Shown piece by piece: positions 24,247 through 37,432 of a stretch of DNA of 64,000 bases. Location of the stretch: NCBI GenBank assembly GCA_038496445.1, contig JALMLS010000397.1, positions 186,001 through 250,000 on the forward strand, in the 5' to 3' direction. Under the pieces are notes generated by a model. It was not told where the DNA came from and ran no database searches. It worked only from the letters and a program-made list of their open reading frames with translations. The position numbers and the translations under genes were made by a program. How positions within the stretch are numbered: the stretch's first letter is position 1; every line of letters begins with the position of its first letter. Source of the stretch: Trichosphaerium sp. ATCC 40318 (lineage: Eukaryota; Discosea; Flabellinia; Trichosidae).

Positions 24247-25440
24247 ATGTCAGAAAGCTGCCAACCAAAACCAAATAATCTGGAAACGATAAAAGTTGAA
24301 GGAAAGAGTTTAACTATTGATCCAGAGGACATTGAGACATATTTTAAAGCGGATATTACGATTAACGCTATTCAACAAGTTTGTAAAGAATTTTCTTATG
24401 ATGTCGTTAATCTACTCTTCAAGTACGCTCGCTATAGCCACCTCTTTCTCACGCATCTTCAGAACTTCTGGAACAAATAAAACAATCTCATCCCCTTAGT
24501 TCTTCTCGAGGCACTATCACTTGGTACACAACTTACGTACAGATGGAAACGAACTAACTTCTCAAAAGGCGAAAAACTTGGTGTTAAACTGGACAAACTG
24601 TTCTCTGAGGTAGTTTTGGGCGAGCAAGCTTACTTTGATCCATCTCCTCTAAGGACAAAAGTGCGCTTTGTCTCAAAGTTATCACCCTGCATCATAAACT
24701 ACCCTGATGTACGTGGTATACTGTTGGGAGATGTCGAAATTCGGCCAAAGAAAAGTGGGGTTTTTTCGTGTGGCGACTCTTTGGGGTGGCCCAGTTCACG
24801 TGGACGTGATTTGATGTTATCAAATGCGAAAGATAATACCACTTATTTCCCACTTCTGTAACAAACGTGCAATGTTTGGAAGTAGAAAAGCACCCACATC
24901 AGAAACACCTGCTCTACGTATCAAAAGTTCAGAAATTAACTTTAGTTTTAGACTTCCTCTATCAAGATTCTCCTTAAGAAACAAAACATAAACGTAGGTG
25001 TATCAATGCACAATGGATCTTCCGTTGGCTTTTATATACCCGGAAGCAACAATGGGAATGTTTTAACATTCTTTGGTGCGACCTATTTTTTGAAGGTTGT
25101 TTTTTCCTTCTTTTTTCTTTCTTTCAACTTGATGACACCCTTCCGTTTTAGGTTCTTTGGATGAGCTAATAAAGTTACCTCAAAGCTTGGAATGGTTAGA
25201 AGAGTCTTATGTAGGCTCTCTACGCCTTAGCGAGAGCTACTTTGATCCGTTTTCAACGCAATATGTGGTTTTGGCGTTTGTCCTGGCAGTCGCTTGTATA
25301 TTGTCACATCGATGAATAAGATGGTAGAACACATGCGCAGTATAGCCAAAAACAATACCATTGACGTAAATAAAACGCGTACAATATTCAATTTAGGCTA
25401 CCCTGTAAAAACAACAGATGAAGAAAATGGACTATTGTAA
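24247..25440 (+). CDS. Unrecognised gene, apparently frame-disrupted
   Basis: The first exon (ATG 24247, MSESCQPKPNNLETIKVEGK) reads cleanly to an apparent donor near 24423. Later segments look coding but fall in different frames: LLEALSLGTQLTYRWKRTNF around 24510, NVGVSMHNGSSVGFYIPGS around 25000, and LDELIKLPQSLEWLEESYVG around 25160. The ending is either a hydrophobic tail (VVLAFVLAVACILSHR, stop at 25313) or, in another frame, CGFGVCPGSRLYIVTSMNKM and on to TAA at 25438-25440. I cannot join them with ordinary introns. It could be a pseudogene, a gene with sequencing indels, or one with splice sites I failed to see. Only about 120 bp separate it from the divergent rhamnose mutarotase gene. 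No family recognised. Confidence 0.4.
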
Positions 25441-25779
25441 TCTGCTTTCGCTTGATTTCAACACCAGATCTGTATGTAATATTTTGTTGTTGAAAATAAA
25501 ACCAGTTATCTTGACATAGTCATTGAAAACCAAAGAGCGCTGTCAGGCTCTTGGCATGCCTAAACTAAATCACGGTAGTGCTTAATTCATCTAGTTTACT
25601 TTCATTTCATACAAGAAGAATGTATTGTAGCTGAAGTCTCACTACAGACAATAGGAAAGTAGGATATTTCAAGCAAGCTGCGTGTAACTCTGCTTGTACC
25701 AATGTTTGTACTAGCCAGATGCGTTCTCCCTTATTCACTGAGAAAAGTTGTATAGGCTTTCAATCATGCTTGTGTAAGA
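25441..25779. other. Convergent intergenic region
   Basis: 3' flanks of the disrupted gene and the APH-type kinase. Nothing further is visible. Confidence 0.4.
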
Positions 25780-27120
25780 CTACAATTTCTTTTTTGTTAA
25801 AGTAGCAAGGTTCTTTTCAAGTGTTGATAGATTATCTCTTATCATTTTATCTTGCTCTTGCTTCGGTTTACCCACCATACGCCAAGGCCAAACACAATCG
25901 ATTGTCTCTAGAACTAATATGTGATAATCATAGTTTTTGATTGTATTTGGTGTGAGTATCCCAGCATCATCAGCCTTTTTAATAAATATATCCATAAATC
26001 CATAATCCTTAATCTCTTCAAAAGCAAAACCATACCACTCTAAAAACACAGGTGCCGCACCTACAACGTAAATCAGAAAAAAGAAAGAAAACAAAACAAA
26101 ACAAAACAACACCTAAAAATGAATACTTACCTGACCACTCCCAATCTATCACTGCCGTAATTTTATCAAGCTTATCGCTTACCATAATATTACGTAAGTC
26201 ATAGTCTCCATGATACAAAACGAAAGGGACATTGACATCAACATATGCGTCTAAGTTATCCAAAAATTTCAATATCTTTGGTACATAAGCAAGCAATGAA
26301 GTCAATCCCGCTTTTTTAGCGTCTCTAATGCGTGGCATTAGAAACCCCTTCAAAAAACTTTTCAAATCAGAGTAAGGTCCAGGAGATACACCCATATCAT
26401 TAACAAAGTGAAAGTACGGCCCTACAGGCGCCAATGTTAGCTTCCTGACCAATGTAGTGCACATGTGTTTGTACCTATTTTTACTGAATTGCCTTCAGCT
26501 ATGAAACCGCCTGCCTGTGGCAATACACATGCCTGAAGTTTTTTCATTACGTCCACCATCTGATCAAGAAGAGAGCTTTTTTGTTCTGATGACATCTTAT
26601 CCCAAACTTCAACTAAGCATTCGCCTGGTATGCGTGACATACCAATATACCGAAACCCAAAAGGCTCTGTAGAAAGAAAACGTTAAAAAGAGGAAACAAA
26701 GGAAGATTTTGAAAGCGATGGGTACCCGATGATTTATCCCAAAACTTTACCTCGGGGATTATTATATCTGTGCATTTGTTAATGTACTTGTAAGCGTCCA
26801 CTTCAGCTTGTATTTTTTCTTCAGGCCTTTTCATAAAATTAGCAAAACCACGTGCATTTTCGGGAGAACTACGGTACCATGAAAACCTTGATATTCTTAT
26901 AGCGTATTCCTCACCTACGCAAAGTTAGTGACGTGAAGTGCACGTGGACAAAAGGGTTGTAACCTGTCGTAGACTGTATGAGGTAAACCTTGTTGTTCCA
27001 TCCTGTAGGCACTGCTTCAAATTCTTTACATTGTTGTGGCAACATGTCGTGCTTGTCAAACATTTTATTTACTTGATCTCTTGTCAACGAGAGACCTTGG
27101 TGATGTGGTGACCCTGACAT
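25780..27120 (-). CDS. Aminoglycoside-phosphotransferase-family (APH-type) kinase
   Basis: Small-molecule kinase of the APH/choline kinase superfamily. ATG at 27120 (MSGSPHHQGLSLTRDQ). The N-lobe has WNNKVYLIQS and EEYAIRISR, the latter giving a beta-3-like strand (Arg where Lys is usual). The catalytic loop is VLYHGDYDLRNIMVS (Brenner motif HxDxxxxN near 26210), with the metal-binding DxE/DxD-type motif in TAVIDWEWSG near 26140. The C-terminal helices are KDYGFMDIFIKKADDAGIL and a Lys-rich end (LATLTKKKL). Four or five introns. Related fungal and protist proteins are often annotated as phosphotransferase family enzymes without a known substrate, and I cannot be more precise here. Confidence 0.85.
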
Positions 27121-27221
27121 TTAGAAACGAATTATGTGTATGACTTATTGTAGTTGACTTTCAGCTGAAATAACAATCCACGTATTTTCGCGGCATGAAA
27201 CGTGTTGGTTTCATTGAACAT

Positions 27222-27474
27222 TCAGTTTTGAGAATCAATGTGGTACACCACCTTTGCAATAAGAAAAAAAGAATAAAGCAATCTAAATCCGTATTGTAAG
27301 TAAGATGTAGGAAACTAATCAAGTACTTACTGCTACAAATACACGTTTTGTACCACACAAACAGGCAATCATTGTACTGACACCCGTACAGTCAGAAGAG
27401 CACAAAGAAATAGAGCCATCAGGCTTAGTACTTGCTCTATGATAGTGTGATAAATTGTACAGTTGCCAGGCCAT
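27222..27474 (-). CDS. Small cysteine-containing hypothetical protein
   Basis: Reading from ATG 27474 gives MAWQLYNLSHYHRASTKPDG, then SISLCSSDCTGVSTMIACLC and GTKRVFVA, followed by a GTAAGT donor. A second exon from about 27247 adds about ten residues to TGA at 27222-27224. Four or five Cys in 15 residues and splice-compatible ends make it credible. No family recognised. It may be the end of a longer gene. Confidence 0.35.
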
Positions 27475-27701
27475 CTCATGTCACGTACAACATAATACAA
27501 GGAAACAAATCTATAGCAATATGCCAGCAAAGAAATGGAATACAGTCCATGCAAGCTTCACTAGTGCGTACGTCTATCATTGCTATAATTACAACATTGT
27601 TAATTAGGTCAAACCTTACTGTGTCTGAAAACGATGAACATACAAACACGTGCAATTAAAAACCATTTGAATTTCACAGAGGCGCTCTACATAATTTTAA
27701 T

Positions 27702-28129
27702 TTATTTTACATTGTAACCTACGCCCATCATGTCGTAGTGCTCATATCCAGCGTTCACTGCTTTAAATAAAACCATGAACAGCATTCATCCAGTACATTA
27801 GTGCCGTAGAAGGTATTATACCCAATATCACGAGGTTCAGTATCACTGCTAACCGCGAAACAAGAAAATCAAACTTGCAAACAAATACAGACGCTATTGT
27901 CGCAATCATCATGCCAACTTGTACTATACCGAACAAGCACGAGATAAATGCTAACGTTTTGAAGTAATAACAGCCAAAGCTAAAATAAACTGCCCAAAAC
28001 CCAAAAATAATCGCTACCTCTAGCAAACTACCTCCTACGCTACAATAAGAACAAATACAATACCTGAAAGTCGCTAAACGCGTCTAAACGAATAAACGTA
28101 CCAAGGGAGTAACCGCTAGACGAACCCAT
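27702..28129 (-). CDS. Small four-span membrane protein
   Basis: ATG 28129 (MGSSSGYSLG) splices to VGGSLLEVAIIFGFWAVYFS and then three more hydrophobic helices (LAFISCLFGIVQVGMMIATI, FLVSRLAVILNLVILGIIP). The main frame stops at 27763 (AVHGFI). However, skipping a 16-nt GT...AG stretch (GTTTTATTTAAAGCAG) directly after CATG gives a sensible continuation, VNAGYEHYDMMGVGYNVK, with TAA at 27702-27704. So either a tiny intron or an indel is present. The layout resembles small tetraspan/MARVEL-like proteins, but no family is clear. Confidence 0.55.
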
Positions 28130-28289
28130 ACTAATATACAACTATTCAAGTAGCTACAGGATGAAGACGAAAGTCACAATGATTCAATCGGATTGAAATT
28201 TTGTTCAAAAAAAACAAGTAACAATTATTAAAGTACGCCAGTATTTATAAAAAGCAGAGTTGTACACGTTATTCACATTAAAAGGTTGT

Positions 28290-28955
28290 TTACTGCTTAT
28301 TTTCTTTCTGTTCTTTTTCTTTTTGGGCCTTTGCTTCAGCCTTTTTACGTTGTTCTGCCAACCTTGTTTGTTGAAGAACACCGACCATAAGATCACGTTT
28401 GTGCATAGCAGCGTTGTGACGACCGAGCTACAATGCGTCAGTGGGGAAATTGTGAAATGATTATGTAAAAACAGCCTAACGGCGCATAACGGCTACGTAC
28501 CCTCTTTTTGGCGTATCTGTATGCGCGTTTATCAAAACCTAGACGCAACATTTCTACAATACGTTTCTCGTATGGTGCGCGACCAGCAATCTCGTTGACG
28601 CATTCTCTAATGAATTTTGATCTTTTGGCAACTTTCTAAGCAACAATTTAGCGAAACTGAGTTATCGCCATTAAATTTTGGTAAATTAATCCAATAAGCC
28701 CACAGGCCGTTTAAAGTAGCCATTGGTAAGCTTTAGCGTGTTTTTCTCAGGAATCAGTTGAAAGCGTTTTGAGTGGTGTTTTTAGTTTAAATAAATACGC
28801 GAGGAGTGATTAAAGCGCAAAAACAAGTAAATTGGGAGCGTTTGATGCAACGAAATGGATCTAGTACGTACACCTTGTGGTCGTGAGCGCTTGAATCCAC
28901 GAGTTTTATGACCACGTTCTACGCCATAGGCGACACCAGCAGTAAGAGAGGACAT
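28290..28955 (-). CDS. RPL36: 60S ribosomal protein L36 (eL36)
   Basis: Component of the large ribosomal subunit. The first exon encodes MSSLTAGVAYGVERGHKTRG then FKRSRPQG. The second has VAKRSKFIRECVNEIAGRAP, YEKRIVEMLRLGFDKRAYRY and AKKR. The third has LGRHNAAMHKRDLMVGVLQQ and a Lys/Glu-rich end. The family signature IRExxxxxxGxAPYEKRxxEML is plain. The intron between exons one and two is about 240 nt, long for this region, and could carry regulatory or snoRNA sequence. TAA at 28290-28292. Confidence 0.93.
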
Positions 28956-29089
28956 CCTAAAAAAATTTTTGGCTACAAGACTTTTTACGAACTCTAGCCT
29001 AAATATTTTGCGTGAAAATATTCCTGTGCAGGCAATTTTTTGTTCAATTACTACAGCGCCAAAACTAGTTCAACAGTGTAAATAAAATT

Positions 29090-29985
29090 TTACTTTACAG
29101 ATTTAGATACAACCCAATCCATCGCTTTGAACAGACCTTCGCCTGTGAGCGCACAACAAGACTGACAAAAAGCATTAGCCCAAACATGTTGACACGATTA
29201 AAAAACGGTACCTGAATATGATATTGGTGCGTTGTGACGTTATTTAAGCCCAAAGCATCTGACACTTCCGCTGATGACATGGCGCCTTTCAAATCGTTCT
29301 TATTCGCTAGTACTAACAAAAGGGAGTGTTTTAAACCCTAAGGCGATATGAGCAACAGTGTTTGTGGGTAACAATTATAATTTTTTGAAATACTTTTTAG
29401 CTTTATTCAAAATCCAATTTCACCGTACCTCATGTGATAGCATCTTTGCTAACTCTGCTTTGACAATGCCTATACGCTCTCTATCTGTACTATCTACAAC
29501 CATCATCATGACCTGTTGTTGTAAGTTAAACGGAGCCGGATCAAAAAAGGCATGGGATTTGAGGTATTTTTTTTAACCGTTGACAGCCACTCAAGTATGG
29601 TTTTTGCGTTGTGATTACGACGCATTAGCTATTTGAAAAAAATAAAACATACAGATGTGTCGACGTAGTATGTGCTCCACGTTGCTCGGAGGGATTCTTG
29701 TCCGCCAATATCCTACGCGATTTTAAGTGTTTTACCAATTAATAAAGGTCTGTAGCTTCATACCCAAACATTAAACTTTATATTCTTGTAAACGATCTCT
29801 TCCACGTTACTGCCGATCGTGGGCGTCGTTAGAACGACTTCATCCAAAAGTCTGAATAGTAGCGTCAGATTAGACGCTCATATGGTACCGTACAGTTTAT
29901 ATAGCGTTGTAGTCTTTCCTGCATTGTTCAAACCAACAATAATGACTTTAAACTCTTTTAGAGCGAACAGCTTATTCCACATCAT
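29090..29985 (-). CDS. ARL5: ARF-like small GTPase, ARL5 type
   Basis: Golgi-type ARF-family GTPase. P-loop [13 protein letters not shown], switch I SPTIG-equivalent [15 protein letters not shown], the Walker B/switch [19 protein letters not shown], then VDSTDRERI, the base-binding NKND ([13 protein letters not shown]) and SCALTGEGL-type [23 protein letters not shown] and DSTDRERI are specific to ARL5. The start [18 protein letters not shown] (ATG ATG at 29980-29985) lacks the Gly2 needed for N-myristoylation, and the N-terminal helix is short. Either an upstream exon is missing or membrane binding differs. The stop TAA at 29090-29092 follows KSVK. Five introns. Confidence 0.9.
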
Positions 29986-30308
29986 TGAAAATAGCTGCCC
30001 CTACATGGGTATTATTATTGTATACGTTTGCCATCTATGGTTAAAAAAAAAGAAAGGTTGTAGTGCCATTTTAACAGCAGCGATAGATCAATTGGAGTTT
30101 AATGTCGCCTCTATCGCGTGAGGATTGAATTTATTTGGTTTTACAGTATTCAAACACAAGTCTTGCCAAATAAACAAAACAGCTTGTGACAGGCACTTTT
30201 AAGCTAATAATACACGCGCATAGCACGATCTTTGCCACTGAGCCATATTCTGCGCTCTCTAACTAATATTCCATCCCAAGTAGCAATACCGTTAAAGCGG
30301 TCTTAGTT

Positions 30309-30515
30309 TCACGTTTCTTGTGTAGTAGCCAATGTAGTCTTTGTAGTTTTGACGGCTTTCGCTATTGTGGTCCGAACTTCGCCGTCAATAGCTGTTATCT
30401 TTCGTAGTTTCTCTGCGTTCTCCCTAAGCTTTTCAATAGTGTGTTTTATCATTTTAAGCTCCAACAAGATGTTTTCTTGCGTGTTACTAAGTTCGTTATT
30501 GTTTCTTTGTGCCAT
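30309..30515 (-). CDS. Short coiled-coil protein, hypothetical
   Basis: 68 residues from ATG 30515: MAQRNNNELSNTQENILLEL, then a heptad-like helix KMIKHTIEKLRENAEKLRKI and a Thr/Lys-rich tail. Hydrophobic positions repeat every three to four residues, as in small coiled-coil subunits of larger complexes. No family is recognised and no intron is needed. Confidence 0.45.
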   Translation of the reverse strand: MAQRNNNELSNTQENILLELKMIKHTIEKLRENAEKLRKITAIDGEVRTTIAKAVKTTKTTLATTQET

Positions 30516-30811
30516 GTAGTGTACGTGTCATAGAATTGAGAGGGTTTTTGGGTTGATTTGTTCAAAAAGATTTTGGCGGTACAGTTCTTTTTGCTCGTTT
30601 GTGTTTTGGTGAGAACCTGCACTCGAGTCTTACACTACTTGATCTTATCTGATACTTTAGTGATAATAATCCGACAATGATTAGCCGTATGATAGGCGTT
30701 TAATTTTTTTTTTTGAATTTATTGAAATCTTTTGCAGAAATGATGACTCACAGATACTTCTGATAACTGAAGAAAGTATGAGGCTGATCTGTATTTATTT
30801 ATTTTATTTTT
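30516..30811. other. Intergenic region
   Basis: Between the small coiled-coil gene and the end of sepiapterin reductase. Nothing notable. Confidence 0.35.
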
Positions 30812-32207
<1,396 letters not shown>

Positions 32208-32216
32208 AAAATGTAT

Positions 32217-34925
32217 TCAGTGTTGTATGAGGGTGGTGTAGGTAGATAATTGTAACAAAATAAGTAACTTATCGATAAGTGTTAAGGTCTTGCCAACGAC
32301 TATTCTTATGAAGTGTTTGAATACTTTTGCAAGCGTCCATGTAGGAGTATCTTCAGTTGTCGTCGAATAGTTTTCATAGCATTGATTGTAGTTCACAATT
32401 AAACCAAAAGAAAAAGTACCTAATTTGTCATTTGTACGAAAGACTCACCCTGTTAACCAATTGTCCGAAATGTCATTTTGTTGTCTTATAATGTTTGCTG
32501 CGGATATTCTATTGAGAGTACCTACGTAGTGATATGAATCACTGCCATGAGGATGTACATACTCAACAATGTTAAAGTGTTGCACGACGAGCTCTACTTG
32601 AAATAAAGACGTGTAGGCAATACCTTTGGCTTTACGGATTTTTTTTATTGTACACAAGCCCGCCACTTTTTTTTTCATTTGTACATGATGTTTTGTTTGC
32701 TTTTTTGTTAAACTAAGACGTCTCTTCATCGCAGGGACTTGCTGGTATTTCCTATAAGTTTAATAAGATCTTAGCCTTTAAGTTCTTATTTTTTTCTTCC
32801 AATCTTGTAATTTTTATAAGAAAGAAGAACGAAAGAAAATGAGGGTCGTACACATTGCATTGTAATTCTGCTTGTTAAGTACATCATGTTGTGTACTGAC
32901 TTCGATAAATATATTTACACCATATAATATAACAATTGGATGTAGTTTAGAAAGTATTTGATCTCCTTGCTTGTAGGTTGAGACACCAAATTTGAGTGAC
33001 TTTAAATTTGGTATAGAATGTCCAAGTTGCACATAATCTGTTACAGGGCAGCAAACGTTGATGAACAGACTTGTCAATTGCGTATACATCTAGAAAAGCA
33101 GTTAGATCAGTTAACAAAAAAAACAGTTGTATTTTTTAGACGGTAAATTATCACGTGACTTGGTCACGTACCTTCAAGTTTTCCATTGATTGATCTTCAT
33201 GAACTTTTAACAATGTCAGATGCCTCAAAGATGTCAAGTTACAAATAACGTTATGCCATTCTTTGTAATAACAATAATCTATGCCTTCTATTCTTAGGTT
33301 TTCAAGATTTTTGAAAGCCAATAGTACACCTGAAACACAAGTTAGAGCTCAAGATCGAAAAGTGGAAGAAAACGAAGCTAGAAGGTTTTTTTTTTTGGGT
33401 TTTTATGCAACAAGAAAACATGATGTTCTACACTGATAGGTAAGGCGGAAAACGTACTTGGGTTAATTGTCGTTGATGTAAAATCGTCAATTGTGTCTTG
33501 TGTTCTACTTAAAACTAAGGTAGTAATATTTTCAAATCGAGATAAAATCGAGGTCATCTGCGACTTTACCACGCCATCCATAGCCCGAAGATGAAGGTTC
33601 TGTATATTAGTCAATATATGACATTTGAAAGTCAAAGCATCAAGTGTATCAGCATGCCGCGGATCACATAAATGAACAGTCAATTTTGTCAATCTCGATA
33701 ACGTTGATATATTACTGACATTGATTGACCTTCCAACCATCTCAAGTGACTCTAAGTTATGACAAGAAGAAATATCAACAGTCCAATCACCACGCAGTGT
33801 CAACGATTTCAAGCATCTTGGTAGCCATGGTTCGTTTGCTAAGGCCTTTGAAAGCGCAACATGGCATGAAGAAATGTCGATGCCAAAGTCTTTGTTGAAA
33901 AGGGGATCAAACTTCCCCTTGGCCCATGCGAATCCTTCGCCGCGTAATATAGCACTGTGCGTGTGCTCAGATAGTATTTTGAGTGTCCTACAGTTAATTG
34001 TACCGGTAATAAGAGCCGGACAACGAACATTCTCTTGAAGAATTGGTTCAAGTATTAACGGATTATCGGAATGAACAAGTTGTGATGATATTGTTGTGAA
34101 TTGGAAGGGATTTCTTATAATCATGTCATCGGTTACGTAAACATCAATTCTATTTGGGAGATACTTTAGGAGGTCATTTAAGTCTATTCCATTGTTCCAG
34201 TTGCGAACATTCAACGTACTGACAAATATTAGTGATCTTTCTCAGAGAAAAATGGTTTTAAAGTACCGTAAGTTTTTGAAATTCTTGAGCAGGTGGTACG
34301 CCTGTACTTCATTATCAGGGCTACTTGGAAACCAAAAATACTTAATATTATCATATGATGCTTTTTTCCAAGCTCTTGAAACTATTCACAAGTTCAGCAC
34401 GTGAAAGAAGAAAAGTGATAAAAGAACAAACAAAAGCTGACCTAGTGCAATGCTGCCAAAGTCTCTGAGATGAGGACATGGAGAACAGTTATTCCTATTC
34501 GAATGGCAGTACTTTTTAATATCGTGAATAGTAATGTAATCGAATATGTGGCTTACAATCTACTCTTTTTGTTAACTTTGAACAAATAGCTGGTTATATT
34601 TGTTGACACCTCAACCTCTACGAAAAGCACTAAACGTGCAAACCGCATTGGCATGAATGATGTTTTAAAGGCAGATTTAAATCAAGTATCAAGGCACAAG
34701 AATGATTTGGTCGGATTGGTAGTTAGTCGCTCACCTCTGTCGGTAGGAGTGTTGTAAAGTCCACACAACGTCCCAAGCTGATAATTTCAAGAGGTTGGAA
34801 CACGAGTAAGTGAGTATTGTAGCTTTTCAGCCAACTGTCAAGAATGTTATGTGATGCAGACATTCGGATACGTTTTATAACACTTGGGAAGTTGCGTAGG
34901 GTTCCTAGTGACTATGGAGTATGAA
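32217..34925 (-). CDS. F-box/LRR-like protein
   Basis: The largest exon (33378-34214) contains irregular leucine-rich repeats: LNDLLKYLPNRIDVYV, CLKSLTLRGDWTVDISSC, HNLESLEMVGRSINVSNIS, RLTKLTVHLCDPRHADTL, ITTLVLSRTQDTIDDF. Upstream, VSRAWKKASYDNIKYFWFPS looks like the end of an F-box and the linker after it. Further upstream, SLGTLRNFPSVIKRIRMSAS and LEIISLGRCVDFTTLLPT may be earlier exons or a second LRR gene. Downstream exons continue with NLRIEGIDYCYYKEWH, IPNLKSLKFGVSTYKQG and FNIVEYVHPHGSDSYHYVG. The final one ends LLQLSTYTTLIQH with TGA at 32217-32219, only 9 bp before the next gene. The start is not defined. Probable protein-binding adaptor. Confidence 0.6.
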
Positions 34926-35353
34926 ATGTAATGTTTTTGTAAGTTTGCGTACTGGTTGAGATATAAAAGGTTTCACATGACGAAACTATTATAATTAGCG
35001 CGTATAGTGTAAGTTAGAGCGTACAATTTCATTTTGTGTCAAAGCTGGCACTTTGCTTTCTTTACAGCTACTCCTGTGATGAACCCAATCTTTTATCTAC
35101 GTTGTTGTTACTACAGGCATCAAATTGGCAAAGTCGTAACCTGACATGACCTTGAACAATAATACGATGCTTTACATACGCTACATCGATTGCGAGCATC
35201 TTTATTGCAGCTACTGCATCTATTCATGACAAGGGACAATTTTTGACGGTCAACGGCTGTATGCCAGTATTATAGCTCGAATATGACACTATACAGCTCT
35301 TGCATGCCATAAGTATTGGTTATATCAGTTTAGACGCTAGGATAATACAAAAA
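34926..35353. other. Intergenic region before TUTase gene
   Basis: About 430 bp without a clear gene. It would hold the promoters of the divergent LRR and TUTase genes. Confidence 0.35.
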
Positions 35354-37106
35354 ATGCTACAATGTGTCAGAAACAGGACAATACATTCTACCTATAACTG
35401 TAGAAAGAGTTTTACGCATAACAAGACAAATCATAACGTAATTGCTCGAATAAGCGCGCGTACATACGAAAGGAACCCCTTAGGTCCAAATGGGCGACGA
35501 AACAAACGAACAAGGAGATCACGTCGAAGTAAACCGCAATCGGACGCACGGATTCGGCGGGATCGATACCAATACAATGTAGAACCGGATTACGCTAAAC
35601 TCTTCAAGAGTATAGACTTTCAGGCGCCACAATCATCAGAAGCTGACAAAGCAATGACTGAAGTCATTAAATCAATATCACAACAAAACACTGAGAGCCC
35701 TGGCGAGGTTGCAACAAGACTGGCAGTTTTTGGAAATATTCGTCATCAAGTACGCAAATGGTTCAATAATAGGGTTGATTTGAAGCTATTTGGATCAAGT
35801 GTAACGGGATTGGCAACAAAAGGTGGCGATCTTGGTACGCAAACGAGATATTCAGACTTTACTTTTTTGGTAAAAAAATCACAGAAAAAACTGAAAACTG
35901 TTTTCCTTTCTGTGCTCTTGTTTTTGACTTTTAACTTTAGATATATCATTGATAGCAAATAGAGGGAATACTTCTCACTCAAGACATATAATATTCGAAA
36001 TCTATAAGAGAATGAGACGTGGTACACATCAGCAATATTTTTGACTCAACTTTTTTGTTTTTATTTTATTTACATTTCCTTTAACAACTCGCTCTGTTAT
36101 ATTACGTTGTACAATCCAAAGGGTAAACAGCCTTCTCTAAAATATTCTAGCAAAGCATATGTATCCAACAGAAGCACCTAGACTACGAGCGCGTGTACCA
36201 ATCGTCAAGTTCGAGTATTCCGAACCAAAAATGCCAATGTTTCCTGCGGATATTTGTGTAAATAACAGCTTGGGTGTTCGTAACTCTGAAATGATACGTG
36301 ACTACTTAGCAATTGACCCACGTGCCAAAGAATTAAGTACGTAAAACAAAACTTGAGAAAGTGTGCAAAACGATAGTACCTGCCTTTTACGAAGTTTTTA
36401 TCACGTGTCTTTGTCATCCTCACTTCTATTTTTAGTTGTATTTGTAAAACATTGGGCTAAACACCGTGGAATTAATGCTGCATATGAGGGAACATTCTCT
36501 TCGTATTGTCTTACAATTATGGTTATATACTTTCTACAAGTCATAGAGAACCCTATACTACCGAACTTACAAAAGCTTGGTAAATATTCTCACTCTTTTT
36601 ACCTTTTTTTTGTTGACGATTTCTGATTTTTTCGTAGGTGGTTCTTCAAATAAAGTAGTTGTAGATGGTTGGGATTGTACATACTGTGAAAATATTAATA
36701 CACTAGTTGGATTTGGAAGCGAAAATAAGTCTTCTGTGGGTCTATTAGCAACTCAGTTTTTCAGGTTTTATGCGCAGACTTTTAATGCAAAAGAACATAT
36801 GGTTTGTATAAGAAAAGGTCATTTAGTAGATAAAATGACCCCAGAAGTATTAGTAGTAATGGATCCATTTGAGGTAACTATCATACTTTTTTGTTTTGGG
36901 GCTACAGCCCTCTCACAGACGCCCTTTTGATTTTTTTACATCAATGTCTTATTCTTATTTTTTTCTTACGTATTTTTCAATAGCTAAGTCACAATTTGGC
37001 AAAAGCAACAAATAGTACACAATTGCTTCGGTTGCGTAAAGAATTCTGGCGTGCCTGGGCGCTATGTCTATCTGCAGATAAGATAGACATAAACACTGCT
37101 ATTTAA
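35354..37106 (+). CDS. Non-canonical poly(A)/poly(U) polymerase (TUTase-like), possibly mitochondrial
   Basis: Nucleotidyltransferase adding nucleotides to RNA 3' ends. ATG 35354 opens an Arg-rich, acid-poor leader (MLQCVRNRTIHSTYNCRKSF) that could target mitochondria; an in-frame TTG further upstream is ignored. The catalytic core reads FGSSVTGLATKGGDL, spliced to DISLIANRGN, giving the GSS and DxD motifs of Pol-beta-fold enzymes. The central domain has PIVKFEY, DICVNNSLGVRNSEMI and IVFVKHWAKHRGIN. The PAP-associated domain has SSYCLTIMVIYFLQ, SVGLLATQFFRFYAQTFNA and MDPFELSHNLAKATN. TAA at 37104-37106. Six introns. The exact tail added (A or U) cannot be told. Confidence 0.87.
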
Positions 37107-37432
37107 TGCTGTTTTTTTCAACACTTCTTGTACAATACATAAAAACCACCAAGCCCGTATTTTATATCGTACAGTAATTTATTCAAAGTTATCATTTGTT
37201 ACAGCTTCTTTATCCTGAAAAAGGTAGTTTAGTTCTTTGTCTCGGAGTAGTTGTTTTGAGACCCGTTAGTACATCAAAGTGAAAACGAGTTCTATCCTTA
37301 GCTTGGTTACTGAGAACGGGAAGTGTGAGTGACATTTTACAGTGCAATTTGAATGACATGCATGAATTCGTGCTGCTAGAACATGTGTAGAGTGTTCCAA
37401 TTATCTTATAATTGACCTCCCTTTACACCATT

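Noticed and set aside
35746-36027. Minus-strand open frame across the TUTase gene
   Set aside because: Shadow of the TUTase exons and intron on the other strand.
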